DNA of 37,183 nucleotides from Clostridia bacterium (GCA_011390775.1 JAABRS010000004.1:1-37183); one strand, 5' to 3'. Counted from the stretch's first letter, positions 25,781 through 34,972 are shown. The notes: generated by a model from the sequence alone, not told the origin. Made by a program: numbers and translations.

Positions 25781-26692
25781 TTGAAATATAAGTTAAAAGA
25801 AGAACTTGAAAAAGAAATAAATGGATCAGTAAAAATAGATGAAAAAATGAATAATCATACATATTTTAAAACTGGAGGAAAGGCTGATTTATTTGTAGAG
25901 CCTGAATCCGTAGAAGAACTTAAAAAGGTTTTAAAAATAATTAAAGGTATGAATTATCCATATTATATTATAGGTAACGGAACAAACCTGCTTGTTTCTG
26001 ACGATGGATATAGAGGAGCAATTGTAAAAATAGGAAATAAACTGAATTCAATAAAAATAAAAGATAATCTAGTGGAAACTGGAGCAGGTACATTACTATC
26101 CTTATTATCTAAGGCCTCATGTAAAGAAGGTCTTACAGGATTAGAATTTGCAAGTGGTATACCTGGATTTGTAGGAGGAGCTGTTGCTATGAATGCCGGA
26201 GCATATCATGGAGAAATGAAAGATATAATAGATTATGTTGTATGTTTAGATCAGAAGAATAATGTTAAAACTTACAATAATGAGGAAATGAATTTTAGAT
26301 ATAGAAACAGTAGAGTTAAAGATGAAGATTTAATCGTGCTAAAAATTGGGCTGAAGCTGGAAAAGGGAGTTACAAAAGAAATACAAGATAGAATAGACTT
26401 GTTAACCAGATTAAGAAAGGAAAAACAACCTATTGAAATGCCAAGTGCTGGAAGTACATTTAAAAGACCTGGAGAAGGGTTTGCAGCTAAATTAATAGAA
26501 GATGCAGGACTAAAGGGCTTAAGACATGGTGATGCCATGGTTTCAGATAAACACAGCGGATTCATTGTGAATTGCGGGAAGGCAACTACTTCAGAAATTT
26601 TAAGTTTAATGAGAATTGTTAGAGAAAGAGTACAGGAAAAGTACTCTATAGAACTAGAACCTGAAGTTAAAATAATAGGTGAAGAATTTTGA
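25781..26692 (+). CDS. murB: UDP-N-acetylenolpyruvoylglucosamine reductase (MurB)
   Basis: A 303-residue FAD enzyme that reduces the enolpyruvyl product of MurA to UDP-N-acetylmuramate, the second committed step of peptidoglycan synthesis. FAD-domain motifs NHTYFKTGGKADLFV, YYIIGNGTNLLV and GLEFASGIPGFVGGAVAMNAGAY-type segments are present, as are YRNSR and GSTFKRP with the catalytic serine (Firmicutes type II-like form). An ATG at 25751 gives ten more residues but lacks a ribosome site; GAGGAG (25769-25774) is six bases before the TTG at 25781, which I take as start. First gene of a tight operon with the PHP protein and rapZ. Confidence 0.95.
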   Translation: MKYKLKEELEKEINGSVKIDEKMNNHTYFKTGGKADLFVEPESVEELKKVLKIIKGMNYPYYIIGNGTNLLVSDDGYRGAIVKIGNKLNSIKIKDNLVETGAGTLLSLLSKASCKEGLTGLEFASGIPGFVGGAVAMNAGAYHGEMKDIIDYVVCLDQKNNVKTYNNEEMNFRYRNSRVKDEDLIVLKIGLKLEKGVTKEIQDRIDLLTRLRKEKQPIEMPSAGSTFKRPGEGFAAKLIEDAGLKGLRHGDAMVSDKHSGFIVNCGKATTSEILSLMRIVRERVQEKYSIELEPEVKIIGEEF

Positions 26693-26699
26693 GGTGATT

Positions 26700-27440
26700 A
26701 TGAAAATTATTAAGGATTATCACATTCATTCAATTTACTCGAAAAACGGTCATGGAAAATCTACTCCAGAAGAAGATGTTATAAAAGGATCTGAAATAGG
26801 ATTAGTAGAAATGGCAATATCCGACCATGGTCATCGTCATTATCTATACGGAATAAAAAAAGACAACATAAAAAAACTACATGAAGAGATTAAAGAATTA
26901 AACAAAAAATACAAAAACATAAATGTTTTACAAGGAATAGAAGCTAATATGTTAAGTTACGATGGTGATTCTGATATAGATGATTTAGTTAAGAACAACT
27001 GCGATATCATTATGGGTGGGTTTCATTACGGAGTTAGGTTTAAAGATTTAAAAACCTTTTATAGAATATATATTTTAAATTTTTTAGGAAAATTCTCTAT
27101 AAAGATTAATAAATATATTACTAAACTCAACACTGAGGCTGTAATCAATTTTATGAAGAAGAACAAAATAAAAATATTGACACATCCTGGAGAAAAAATC
27201 CCTGTAAACATTAGAGATGTAGCTAAAGCTGCAGTAGAAGAAGATGTGATTTTAGAAATAAATGCATCTCATAAACATTTATCAGAAGATGATTTAAAAT
27301 GCATTAAAGATATAGATGTGAAGTTAATAATAGGAAGCGATGCTCATCACAAAGATAATATAGGGAAATACGAAGTTGCTATTAATAGAATTGAAAAATC
27401 TGGTTTTCCAATTGATAATGTAATAAACGTGGAGGTTTAA
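26700..27440 (+). CDS. PHP-domain phosphoesterase
   Basis: A 246-residue PHP-superfamily metal-dependent phosphoesterase. Metal-binding motifs are all present: D6-Y-H8-I-H10, a further histidine at H18, DHGH, GIEAN, THPG and the C-terminal GSDAH. Histidinol phosphatase and DNA polymerase PHP domains share this fold; the actual substrate is unknown. The frame opens upstream inside murB at 26679, but the ribosome site GAGGTG is placed for the ATG at 26700, seven bases after the murB stop. A PHP gene between murB and rapZ is a recurring clostridial arrangement, suggesting a cell-wall or amino-sugar link. rapZ starts one base after its stop. Confidence 0.9.
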   Translation: MKIIKDYHIHSIYSKNGHGKSTPEEDVIKGSEIGLVEMAISDHGHRHYLYGIKKDNIKKLHEEIKELNKKYKNINVLQGIEANMLSYDGDSDIDDLVKNNCDIIMGGFHYGVRFKDLKTFYRIYILNFLGKFSIKINKYITKLNTEAVINFMKKNKIKILTHPGEKIPVNIRDVAKAAVEEDVILEINASHKHLSEDDLKCIKDIDVKLIIGSDAHHKDNIGKYEVAINRIEKSGFPIDNVINVEV

Positions 27441-27441
27441 A

Positions 27442-28296
27442 ATGGAATTTTTAATTATTACTGGTATGTCTGGAGCAGGAAAAAGTCAAGCTGTTAAAGC
27501 ATTAGAGGATATTAATTATTACTGTATGGATAATGTTCCTCCTTCTCTTCTCCCAGAATTTGCAAACTTATGCAGAGAATCAAAGAAGACTATTGATAAA
27601 GTAGCAATAGTTGTTGATATTAGGGGAGGAATATTTTTTAATGATCTATTTAAGAGTTTAGATCTGTTAAAATCAGAAGGATTTAAATATGAGATACTTT
27701 TTTTAGATGCAACAGACGATGTATTGACCAAAAGATTTAAAGAATTAAGAAGACCTCATCCTCTTACACCAGATGGAAGAGTTTTAGATGGAATAGAAAC
27801 TGAAAGATTGAAATTAAATGAAGTTAAGGAAAGAGCTAATCATATTATTGATACATCAAATTTAACAACTGCAATGCTAAAAGAAGAAATCCACAGAATA
27901 TTTCTAGAAGGTAAAGAACAGAAAAAGATTACAATTTCTATTATTTCATTTGGCTTTAAGTTGGGAATACCTATAGATAGTGATTTAGTCTTTGATGTAA
28001 GATTTTTACCTAATCCTCATTATATTACAGAATTAAGAGATAAAACTGGAAATGATGAAGATGTACAAAAATATGTAATGAAATTTCCACAAAGCAATGA
28101 GTTTTTTGATAAATTAAAAGATATGATAGATTTTTTGATACCCCATTATATAAAAGAAGGAAAAACTCAACTTGTAATAGGCATTGGATGTACTGGAGGC
28201 AAACATAGATCTGTAACAATAGCTAATTTACTTGGAGATTATATAGAAAGAGATAACTATAGAGTCATAATTACTCATAGAGATATTATGAAATAG
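27442..28296 (+). CDS. rapZ: RapZ/YvcJ family nucleotide-binding protein
   Basis: A 284-residue protein with P-loop GMSGAGKS at 8-15 and the conserved C-terminal [12 protein letters not shown]. In E. coli RapZ is an RNA adaptor controlling glucosamine-6-phosphate synthase; the Firmicutes orthologue YvcJ binds ATP/GTP and its role is less defined. RRPHPL and [20 protein letters not shown] are also typical. It is translationally coupled to the PHP gene (one-base gap, ribosome site GGAGGT). In most Firmicutes it is followed by glmR (yvcK) and whiA; here a MATE transporter gene follows instead after 15 bases. Confidence 0.96.
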   Translation: MEFLIITGMSGAGKSQAVKALEDINYYCMDNVPPSLLPEFANLCRESKKTIDKVAIVVDIRGGIFFNDLFKSLDLLKSEGFKYEILFLDATDDVLTKRFKELRRPHPLTPDGRVLDGIETERLKLNEVKERANHIIDTSNLTTAMLKEEIHRIFLEGKEQKKITISIISFGFKLGIPIDSDLVFDVRFLPNPHYITELRDKTGNDEDVQKYVMKFPQSNEFFDKLKDMIDFLIPHYIKEGKTQLVIGIGCTGGKHRSVTIANLLGDYIERDNYRVIITHRDIMK

Positions 28297-28311
28297 TTAA
28301 AGAGGTTTCAT

Positions 28312-29715
28312 ATGAAAAACAGAAATGATTTAACTACAGGAAATATTACAGAAAAATTAATTAAACTAGCTGTACCCGTAATGGGTACTTCTTTTATTCA
28401 AATGGCTTATAACTTAGCTGATATGGCTTGGATAGGGAGATTAGGTGGTTTAGAAGTAGCAGCGGTAGGAACTGCAGGGTTTTATGCATGGCTTTCTTTT
28501 GGATTTATGATTCTAGCAAAGATAGGTACTCAGGTTAATGTAGCTCAAAATGTTGGAAGAGATGATTATAAGAAAGCCGGCAGATATTCAACAGCAGGAT
28601 TACAGGCAGTTATTATCATTGGCATTATATTTGCTGTAACTGCTCTTATTTTCAGAGAAAGTTTAATTGGATTTTTTAATATAAATGACGATTATGTAAA
28701 TAGGCTTGCTGTTGAATATTTAAGTATAATTGTTTTTGGATTGATATTTAATTTTATAAATGAAGTTTTTTCAGGAATAATAATCGGCGCTGGAGAAAGT
28801 AAAGTTCCCTTTAAAATAAATGCTGTTGGATTATTTGTAAATATTATTGTTGATCCAGTATTGATATTTGGATTATTCGGAGTTCCTCAACTAGGAGTAA
28901 GAGGTGCTGCTATTGCAACTGCAGCTTCACAATTATTAGTAACAGTAATCTTTGTAATACACATATATAAAGCTGAATACCCATTTTTTGAATTCAATAT
29001 TTTTAGAGGGTTATATGTTAAAGAAATAATAGAAAATGCAAAAATAGGACTACCTGTAAGTATACAAAGTCTGTTATTCACATTATTTTCAATGGGTATT
29101 GCAAGAATTATAGCTGTATGGGGGCCAATACCAGTAGGTGTTCAAAGAGTAGGAGGACAGATAGAATCTATAACTTGGAGAACTTCTGAAGGGTTTTCAG
29201 CTGCACTAAGTTCTTTTACCGGTCAAAACTACGGTGCAGGAAAAAAAGAAAGAGTAAAAAAGGGTTATTTTTCTTCTTTAAAAATAATGGCAGCCTTTGG
29301 TACATTCACTTCTTTATTACTTATAGTATTTGCCAAACCGATTTTTAGTTTATTTATACCGGAAAAGCAATCTTTAACAATAGGAATAGAATATCTTAGA
29401 ATCTTAGGTCTTTCTCAAATTTTAATGAGTTTAGAAATAATGACTCAAGGAGCTTTTGCAGGCTTTGGCAAAACAATACCTCCTTCAATAGTCAGTGTAG
29501 TATTTAATGGTTTAAGAATACCTTTAGCCTTAATGTTATCAATGGAAACATCCCTAGGACTTAATGGAGTTTGGTGGAGTATCAGTATAACTTCCGTGAT
29601 TAAGGGTATAATTATTGTAAGTTGGTTTTTGTTAGTATTAAGAAAATATTTGAAACAAGGAGTTGTAGTAGATGATAAGAGAAATAAAATTAAGGAAATC
29701 TGTAAGAAAGTATAA
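28312..29715 (+). CDS. MATE-family exporter (second)
   Basis: A 467-residue, 12-helix inner-membrane transporter of the MATE family. It opens with NITEKLIKLAVPVMGTSFIQMAYNLADMAWIGRLG-type sequence, and a second repeat begins near residue 240 (ENAKIGLPVSIQSLLF), giving the usual two-bundle design. Members export drugs or metabolites by Na+/H+ antiport; substrate unknown. It starts 15 bases after rapZ with AGAGG as ribosome site, so it may be carried on the murB-rapZ transcript. Its 3' end overlaps the nitroreductase gene by 44 bases, indicating coupled translation and perhaps a joint detoxification role. Confidence 0.93.
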   Translation: MKNRNDLTTGNITEKLIKLAVPVMGTSFIQMAYNLADMAWIGRLGGLEVAAVGTAGFYAWLSFGFMILAKIGTQVNVAQNVGRDDYKKAGRYSTAGLQAVIIIGIIFAVTALIFRESLIGFFNINDDYVNRLAVEYLSIIVFGLIFNFINEVFSGIIIGAGESKVPFKINAVGLFVNIIVDPVLIFGLFGVPQLGVRGAAIATAASQLLVTVIFVIHIYKAEYPFFEFNIFRGLYVKEIIENAKIGLPVSIQSLLFTLFSMGIARIIAVWGPIPVGVQRVGGQIESITWRTSEGFSAALSSFTGQNYGAGKKERVKKGYFSSLKIMAAFGTFTSLLLIVFAKPIFSLFIPEKQSLTIGIEYLRILGLSQILMSLEIMTQGAFAGFGKTIPPSIVSVVFNGLRIPLALMLSMETSLGLNGVWWSISITSVIKGIIIVSWFLLVLRKYLKQGVVVDDKRNKIKEICKKV

Positions 29716-30445
29716 AAATGAACCTTTGAAGGAAAAAAGCGAAAAGATTGTAAATGAGTCCATAAATGAAGCTAAGTCACTTCATGGAAATATTAAGACA
29801 AAGATAATATTTGAAAAAAATGGAGAAAGATTTTATAAAACTGCAAGCACTCTTACAAAAAGTTTATTTTTTGTGAAATCTCCGCATTATATTATTTTGA
29901 TGTCTGAAGAAAAAGAAGGATATCTTGAAAATATTGGATTCATAGGTGAACAAATAGTTTTAAAACTTGCAGGAGCAGGGATAGGAACCTGTTGGATAGG
30001 TGGAAATGTTAACGATAAGAAGTTTTCTAAGGAGTACAGTACAGAGTATAACTTAGAATACATAGCATGCATATCAGTAGGATATCCAGAAGAAGATCTA
30101 GTTGAAATAACAGATAGAAAAAGAAAAGATTTAGATGAAATATTTAAAGATAATATATATAAAAATCATTTTGAAGCAGCTAAAGCTTTGCAGGCAGCTC
30201 CGTCAGCAACAAATAGACAACCATGGAATATCTATCCAGAAGATACAAATTGGGATTATTATATTGAGGAATTTTCAGGTATTATGAGTGATAAAAGAAA
30301 TGATCTAGCAGCAATTGATGCTGGAATAGGATTATCCCACATATTAATGGAAAGTAATCGAAAGGGAGAAATGATAAATTTTTCTAAAGAACCTAAAAAA
30401 GATAAAGAAGGATTAAGATATATAACCACTATTAAATTTAAATAA
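29672..30445 (+). CDS. Nitroreductase-family flavoprotein (TM1586 type)
   Basis: A 257-residue putative FMN-dependent oxidoreductase. It has the family's opening RKSVRKYKNEP and, near residue 172-187, AAPSATNRQPWNIYP, the FMN-binding signature; GAGIGTCWIGG lies in the first half. This layout, two halves of the nitroreductase fold in one chain, fits the TM1586-like group. Physiological substrate unknown; such enzymes reduce nitro-compounds or quinones with NAD(P)H. The start lies within the MATE gene (44-base overlap) with AAGGAG nine bases upstream, so the two are surely one unit. Ends at a strong terminator. Confidence 0.88.
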   Translation: MIREIKLRKSVRKYKNEPLKEKSEKIVNESINEAKSLHGNIKTKIIFEKNGERFYKTASTLTKSLFFVKSPHYIILMSEEKEGYLENIGFIGEQIVLKLAGAGIGTCWIGGNVNDKKFSKEYSTEYNLEYIACISVGYPEEDLVEITDRKRKDLDEIFKDNIYKNHFEAAKALQAAPSATNRQPWNIYPEDTNWDYYIEEFSGIMSDKRNDLAAIDAGIGLSHILMESNRKGEMINFSKEPKKDKEGLRYITTIKFK

Positions 30446-30456
30446 AAAAAATATAA

Positions 30457-30489
30457 AAAAATGCTGGATAATCATAATCCAGCATTTTT
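30457..30489. terminator. Bidirectional terminator between nitroreductase and putP
   Basis: AAAAATGCTGGAT (30457-30469) pairs with ATCCAGCATTTTT (30477-30489), loop AATCATA. A and T runs on both sides end both convergent transcripts. Confidence 0.93.
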
Positions 30490-30517
30490 GTTTTTAAATT
30501 TTCAACATGTATCTTAA

Positions 30518-32008
30518 TTACTTAATGGCTTTTGAAATTGCATCATCAAATTCATCCATTATTTCTTGATTTGGTTCTTCAGTAGCTAATGAAACTACAT
30601 AAATTAAAATTGATGATATTATGAATGCTGGTATTATTTCATAAAGTCCAAAAATAGTAGCAGTTGAAACTTTTCCTATCTGAACCCATGCAATTACTGT
30701 AACTGCACCGGATATCATACCAGCGATTGCTCCCCACTTATTTGTCCTTCTCCAGAACAATGAAGCTATAATTAGAGGTCCAAATGCAGCTCCTAATCCA
30801 GCCCAAGCATATGAAACTAATCCAAATACGGAACTATTAGGATCGAAAGCTATAACTAAAGCTACAACAGCTATACCTATAACTGAAAAACGACTAACAT
30901 TAAGCATTTGATCGTCGGTAGCATCTTTTTTGATATACTTCTTAAAGATGTCTTCTGAAATTGAAGATGCTGTAACCAACAACTGTGAATCGGCAGTACT
31001 CATACTAGCTGCAAGAATAGCTGCTAATAATACTCCTGCTAATATTGGAAAGAATAAAGTATCAACTGACATCATAAATATTTTTTCAGGATCGTCTATA
31101 CCAGTAATATATAATCTACCAAATACACCAACGAATACTGCTGCAGTTAATGATATAGAAACCCATACCATTGCTATTAATCTAGCTTTTTTAACCTGTT
31201 GAGTGCTTCCTATAGCCATAAATCTTGCTAATATATGAGGTTGACCAAAGTATCCAAGTCCCCATGCTAAGTTGGAAGATATTGCTATAACAGAAATTAC
31301 TCCTCCACCTGTAGATTTCGTAAGATGTAGAAAGTTTGGATCAACCTGTCTTAAACCTTCAAATGCAGTTCCAAAACCGCCTAATTCAGCAACCATTACA
31401 AATGGTACTGCAATAAGTGCAAAGAACATTAACATACCTTGTATAAAGTCTGTAAATGAAACCGCCATGAATCCACCTAAGAAAGTATAGGAAATAATAA
31501 TAGCTCCACCTAATAATAATGCAACTGTATAATCAACTCCCATTAATGTTTCAAATAATTTAGCTCCTGCTGAGAATTGAGCTGAGGTATAAACTGCAAA
31601 GAATACTATAATAACAATTGACGATACTAATCTTAAAATATTAGTATTATCTCTAAATCTATTTTCAAAATAATCTGATAAGGTTAAAGAATCTCCAGCT
31701 ACCTCAGTGTAACTTCTTAACCTCAAAGCTACTACCTTCCAGTTGATATAAGTACCGATACCTAATCCAATAGCTATCCAAGCTGCTTCGATACCTGCAA
31801 CATAAGCTGCTCCTGGAAGTCCAATCAATAACCATCCACTCATATCTGAAGCCTGTGCAGAAAGTGCAGCAGTCCAACTTCCTAGTTTTCTACCACCAAG
31901 TACATAATCTGCAAAATCTGATGTTTTCTTATAATATACATAACCTATTGCTACCATACCAATAAGGTAAATAGCTAAAACTACAATTTTAATAACGTTT
32001 CCATCCAT
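30518..32008 (-). CDS. putP: Sodium/proline symporter (PutP, SSS family)
   Basis: A 496-residue, about 13-helix membrane symporter. SAQASDMSGWLLIGLPGAAY is the hallmark of PutP (truncated here to the recognisable run); LSDYFENRFRD, GGFMAVSFTDFIQG and AAILAASMSTADSQLLV, with the Na+-site serines, are also typical. It imports proline with Na+; in anaerobic Clostridia proline is often an electron acceptor in Stickland fermentation, although no proline reductase is in the window. Ribosome site AAGGGTGG nine bases before the ATG. Transcribed alone from a promoter at 32146-32119 after a leader of about 100 bases, ending at the shared terminator. Confidence 0.94.
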   Translation of the reverse strand: MDGNVIKIVVLAIYLIGMVAIGYVYYKKTSDFADYVLGGRKLGSWTAALSAQASDMSGWLLIGLPGAAYVAGIEAAWIAIGLGIGTYINWKVVALRLRSYTEVAGDSLTLSDYFENRFRDNTNILRLVSSIVIIVFFAVYTSAQFSAGAKLFETLMGVDYTVALLLGGAIIISYTFLGGFMAVSFTDFIQGMLMFFALIAVPFVMVAELGGFGTAFEGLRQVDPNFLHLTKSTGGGVISVIAISSNLAWGLGYFGQPHILARFMAIGSTQQVKKARLIAMVWVSISLTAAVFVGVFGRLYITGIDDPEKIFMMSVDTLFFPILAGVLLAAILAASMSTADSQLLVTASSISEDIFKKYIKKDATDDQMLNVSRFSVIGIAVVALVIAFDPNSSVFGLVSYAWAGLGAAFGPLIIASLFWRRTNKWGAIAGMISGAVTVIAWVQIGKVSTATIFGLYEIIPAFIISSILIYVVSLATEEPNQEIMDEFDDAISKAIK

Positions 32009-32156
32009 TTAATAATTCCACCCTTCTATATTTTTTGTATATACTGTTCTAATGCTTTATTTACTAAAAATACACCTCCTTTAATTTTATTCATTAAAAC
32101 ATTAGATACAATTTACTAACTATATATAAAGCAATAACTATGCCAACTTAAAATAA
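32009..32156 (-). promoter_or_regulatory. putP promoter and leader
   Basis: On the minus strand TGG-type promoter TTGGCA (32146-32141), 16-base gap, TATAGT (32124-32119), start near 32112. The leader holds an ATG-started 22-codon frame (32094-32026) ending 17 bases before putP, with a strong GGAGGTG inside it. The frame has no ribosome site of its own, so it may be chance; it could also be an upstream leader peptide. Confidence 0.45.
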
Positions 32157-32192
32157 AAGGGTTAAGCATTGAAAATTCAACACTTAGCCCTT
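32157..32192 (-). terminator. Terminator of clpE
   Basis: Read on the minus strand, AAGGGCTAAG pairs with CTTAACCCTT and an inner TTGAA/TTCAA stem closes the loop; TTTTATTTT follows. It lies about 130 bases past the clpE stop and just before the putP promoter. Confidence 0.8.
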
Positions 32193-32239
32193 GAAACTTG
32201 TTATATAATTAACATGCGTTTATTTTCAGACCAGCTTAT

Positions 32240-32320
32240 GTCGAAAAATAGACTAGGCATAAATATACTTTCTCTTTGTTCCACTGATTATAACAACTAA
32301 AGAGAGTCGAAAATTAGACT
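32240..32320. repeat. Pair of 15-base direct repeats downstream of clpE
   Basis: GTCGAAAAATAGACT (32240-32254) and GTCGAAAATTAGACT (32306-32320) differ at one base. Each has GTC/GAC ends that could pair. They lie in the untranslated stretch 32193-32323, which shows no gene. Function unknown. Confidence 0.5.
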
Positions 32321-32323
32321 TGA

Positions 32324-34663
32324 CTAATTTATTTCTAAATTTATTTTATTTTCTTTAAGTGTAAATACTGCTGTCATATTTTCTCTGATTTCTCCTTTGA
32401 GATAAGCATCAGATATTTCATCCTCTATATATTTTTGTATTGTTCTTCTTAAAGGTCTAGCTCCATACTTTGTGCTGTATCCTTTTTCTAATAAAAATTC
32501 TCTAGCTTCCTCGGAGACTTCTATGTCTATTGATTTTTCGGTAGCATCCTTTATTACTTCTTTAAGCATAAGATCTACTATCTGTCTTAATTCATCTCTC
32601 TTTAATTCTTCGAAAACTACAATTTCATCCACTCTATTTAAAAATTCAGGTCTAAAAGATTCTTTTAATGCATCCTTAACTTTGCTTTCTAGAGCTTCAT
32701 ACTCATTATTTCCGAAACCAATTTTATTACCTTTATTGTTAGTTCCTGCATTTGATGTCATAATTACAACTGTGTTTTCAAAGTTTACTGTTTTACCCTT
32801 ATTGTCTGTTAATATTCCATCTTCAAGTATTTGAAGAAGTAAATTAAAGACATCCGGGTGAGCTTTTTCTATTTCATCTAATAGTATAACTGAATAGGGT
32901 TTTCTTTTGATTTTTTCTGTTAAGAAACCTGCCTGATCAAACCCAACATATCCAGGAGGTGCTCCGATTAATTTTGATACTGTATGTTTTTCCATATATT
33001 CTGACATATCAAGTCTAATTAGAGCTTCTTCATTCTCGAAAAGTTCGAATGCTAAGGTTCTAGCCAGTTCAGTTTTACCTACCCCGGTAGGACCTACAAA
33101 GATAAACGATGAAGGTTTTCTTTTCTTTTTAAAACCGGATCTATTTCTTCTAATGGCTTTAGCTAAACTTGAAACAGCTTTATTTTGACCAATTACTCTT
33201 CTGTGAAGTCTAGATTCTAAACTAAGTAGTTTTTCAGCTTCAATCTCTGTAATTTTATGTACAGGAATTTTAGTCCATGCTTCAATTACATAAGCTATAT
33301 CTTCAACTGTTAAATAAACATTTTCGCATTGTTTTTCTATTTCGGCAATTTTGTTTTCTATTTTTAGTTCTTTCATTCTTAAGTCTGCAGCTCTTTCATA
33401 ATTATCTTCCTGAGCAGCTTCTTCTTTTTCATCTCTTATTTTCTTCAGTTCATTAATAAGGTGTTCTAATTCTACTAACCCTTTATTTTTAAGATTTGCT
33501 CTAGAACCAGCTTCATCAATTATATCAATTGCTTTATCCGGTAAAAATCTGTCAGTTATATATCTTTCAGACATTTTAGCGGCAACCTCTATAATCTTGT
33601 TAGTTATTTTAACCTTATGATAATCTTCATAATAGTCTTTTATGCCTTTAAGTATTTCAATTGTTTCGTTTATCGAAGGTTCTTCGACTATTATAGGTTG
33701 AAATCTTCTTTCAAGGGCAGCATCTTTTTCTATATGTTTTCTATATTCTTCTAGAGTCGTTGCTCCAATAATTTGAACTTCCCCTCTCGCTAAAGCAGGT
33801 TTCAGAATATTTGCAGCATTCATTGAGCCACCTTCTGCTTCTCCAGCTCCTGCTATACTATGAACTTCATCAATTACAAGTATTACATTACCAGCTTCAC
33901 TAGCTTCATTAATGATAGCTTTCATTCTTGATTCAAATTGACCCCTAAATTGTGTTCCTGCAACTACACTTGTTAAATCCAACAAATATAGTTCTGTATT
34001 AAATAGTTTTACAGGGACCTGTTTACTTACAATTCTTACGGCTAATCCTTCAGCTATAGCGGTTTTCCCAACGCCCGGTTCACCAAGGAGTGCAGGGTTG
34101 TTTTTAGCCCTTCTATTTAATATTTGTACAACTCTATCAATTTCTCTATCTCTACCTATAATTCTATCGATTTCATTGTTTTTAGCTTTTTCAGTTAGAT
34201 TTATGCCGTAAACGTCCAAGTATTTTTTCTTCTTTTTGTTTTTCTTTAATCTCATTTTTATGCCGTTTTTGCCTTTAGTACTTCGAGTTTTTTCATCCTT
34301 TTCGTTATCGTTATCTTCGCCGTCATCATCTTCTGTATTGTACTTGTTGTTTTTGTTGTTTGACAAGTTTGAAAGTCCAGAATTCAATAAACTTGAAAAT
34401 GGATTTTTCCCATTATCATCAGAATTTTGAAAATTTTGAGTTAACTCATCCATATCTATATCTCCAAGTACTTCTTGAAGCTGTTCATTTATATTTTCAA
34501 AATCATCAGGATTCATTCCAGTCTGCTGTATAATTTGATCCATTGGTGCTATTCCCTTTTTCTTAGCACAAGGGATACAAAGACCTTCAGTTTTCATTTT
34601 TCCTTCTTCCATTTTATTAACAAATATAACGGCTACGTTTTTATTACAATTTGAACATAACAT
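32324..34663 (-). CDS. clpE: ATP-dependent Clp protease ATP-binding subunit ClpE
   Basis: A 779-residue Hsp100 unfoldase with two AAA+ domains. In place of the ClpC double N-domain it has the short zinc finger of ClpE, C3-x2-C6 and C29-x2-C32. A Ser/Asn/Asp/Lys-rich linker (about 80-147) follows, then AAA-1 (Walker A GEPGVGKT at 194-201), a UVR coiled-coil (about 400-445), and AAA-2 (GPTGVGKT at 524-531). IGF at 648-650 is the ClpP-docking tripeptide, so it should feed ClpP. The frame opens at 34678, but GGAG there is the ribosome site for the ATG at 34663, giving the usual ClpE N-terminus MLC. Two promoters lie upstream; no CtsR box is seen. Confidence 0.92.
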   Translation of the reverse strand: MLCSNCNKNVAVIFVNKMEEGKMKTEGLCIPCAKKKGIAPMDQIIQQTGMNPDDFENINEQLQEVLGDIDMDELTQNFQNSDDNGKNPFSSLLNSGLSNLSNNKNNKYNTEDDDGEDNDNEKDEKTRSTKGKNGIKMRLKKNKKKKKYLDVYGINLTEKAKNNEIDRIIGRDREIDRVVQILNRRAKNNPALLGEPGVGKTAIAEGLAVRIVSKQVPVKLFNTELYLLDLTSVVAGTQFRGQFESRMKAIINEASEAGNVILVIDEVHSIAGAGEAEGGSMNAANILKPALARGEVQIIGATTLEEYRKHIEKDAALERRFQPIIVEEPSINETIEILKGIKDYYEDYHKVKITNKIIEVAAKMSERYITDRFLPDKAIDIIDEAGSRANLKNKGLVELEHLINELKKIRDEKEEAAQEDNYERAADLRMKELKIENKIAEIEKQCENVYLTVEDIAYVIEAWTKIPVHKITEIEAEKLLSLESRLHRRVIGQNKAVSSLAKAIRRNRSGFKKKRKPSSFIFVGPTGVGKTELARTLAFELFENEEALIRLDMSEYMEKHTVSKLIGAPPGYVGFDQAGFLTEKIKRKPYSVILLDEIEKAHPDVFNLLLQILEDGILTDNKGKTVNFENTVVIMTSNAGTNNKGNKIGFGNNEYEALESKVKDALKESFRPEFLNRVDEIVVFEELKRDELRQIVDLMLKEVIKDATEKSIDIEVSEEAREFLLEKGYSTKYGARPLRRTIQKYIEDEISDAYLKGEIRENMTAVFTLKENKINLEIN

Positions 34664-34680
34664 TTTTATCATCTCCATTT

Positions 34681-34709
34681 ATTTTTCATATTAATATATT
34701 TTTCATATT
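34681..34709. repeat. Tandem 12-base direct repeat in the clpE leader
   Basis: ATTTTTCATATT occurs at 34681-34692 and again at 34698-34709, a 17-base period. It lies just upstream of the clpE ribosome site, inside the predicted transcript. It is unlike the CtsR heptad repeat. Confidence 0.6.
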
Positions 34710-34746
34710 CCTTGGGAATACCTATTACTCTAATTATGATTAATAC

Positions 34747-34775
34747 ACTATAACAGGTTTTTGTTTAGATTTCAA
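34747..34775 (-). promoter_or_regulatory. clpE promoter, proximal
   Basis: On the minus strand TTGAAA (34775-34770), 17-base gap, TATAGT (34752-34747). Start near 34740, about 77 bases before the ATG. Confidence 0.6.
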
Positions 34776-34811
34776 CATTATAGATTATTTAACAAGTCTA
34801 TCTATTACTAT

Positions 34812-34841
34812 ATTATACCAGTTTATAGAGGGATTATACAA
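34812..34841 (-). promoter_or_regulatory. clpE promoter, distal
   Basis: On the minus strand TTGTAT (34841-34836), 18-base gap, TATAAT (34817-34812). Start near 34805, a leader of about 140 bases. Confidence 0.5.
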
Positions 34842-34858
34842 ATGTTGCAAAGAATTAG

Positions 34859-34874
34859 TAATTGATATCAATTA
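34859..34874. promoter_or_regulatory. 16-base palindrome between clpE and the surface-protein gene
   Basis: TAATTGATATCAATTA is a perfect palindrome. Shifted by four bases, TGATATCAATTATCA matches the 7-1-7 Fur-type box at 13 of 15 positions. It lies upstream of both divergent promoters. AT-rich palindromes arise easily here, so confidence is low. Confidence 0.35.
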
Positions 34875-34931
34875 TCAAAGATTTTTGAATAATGAATACA
34901 TTAAAAAAATATTTTTTTATTGTCGACACTC

Positions 34932-34960
34932 TTGTCATATACCCATAAATATTATATAAT
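34932..34960 (+). promoter_or_regulatory. Promoter of the riboswitch-surface protein transcript
   Basis: TTGTCA (34932-34937), exactly 17 bases, TATAAT (34955-34960). Start near 34967, about 65 bases before the first aptamer core and 350 before the start codon. Confidence 0.8.
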
Positions 34961-34972
34961 AAAAATAAGTAA

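Noticed and set aside
6415-29715. The two MATE genes as a recent duplication
   Set aside because: Their protein sequences differ throughout, including the opening motifs and loop lengths, so they are separate family members.
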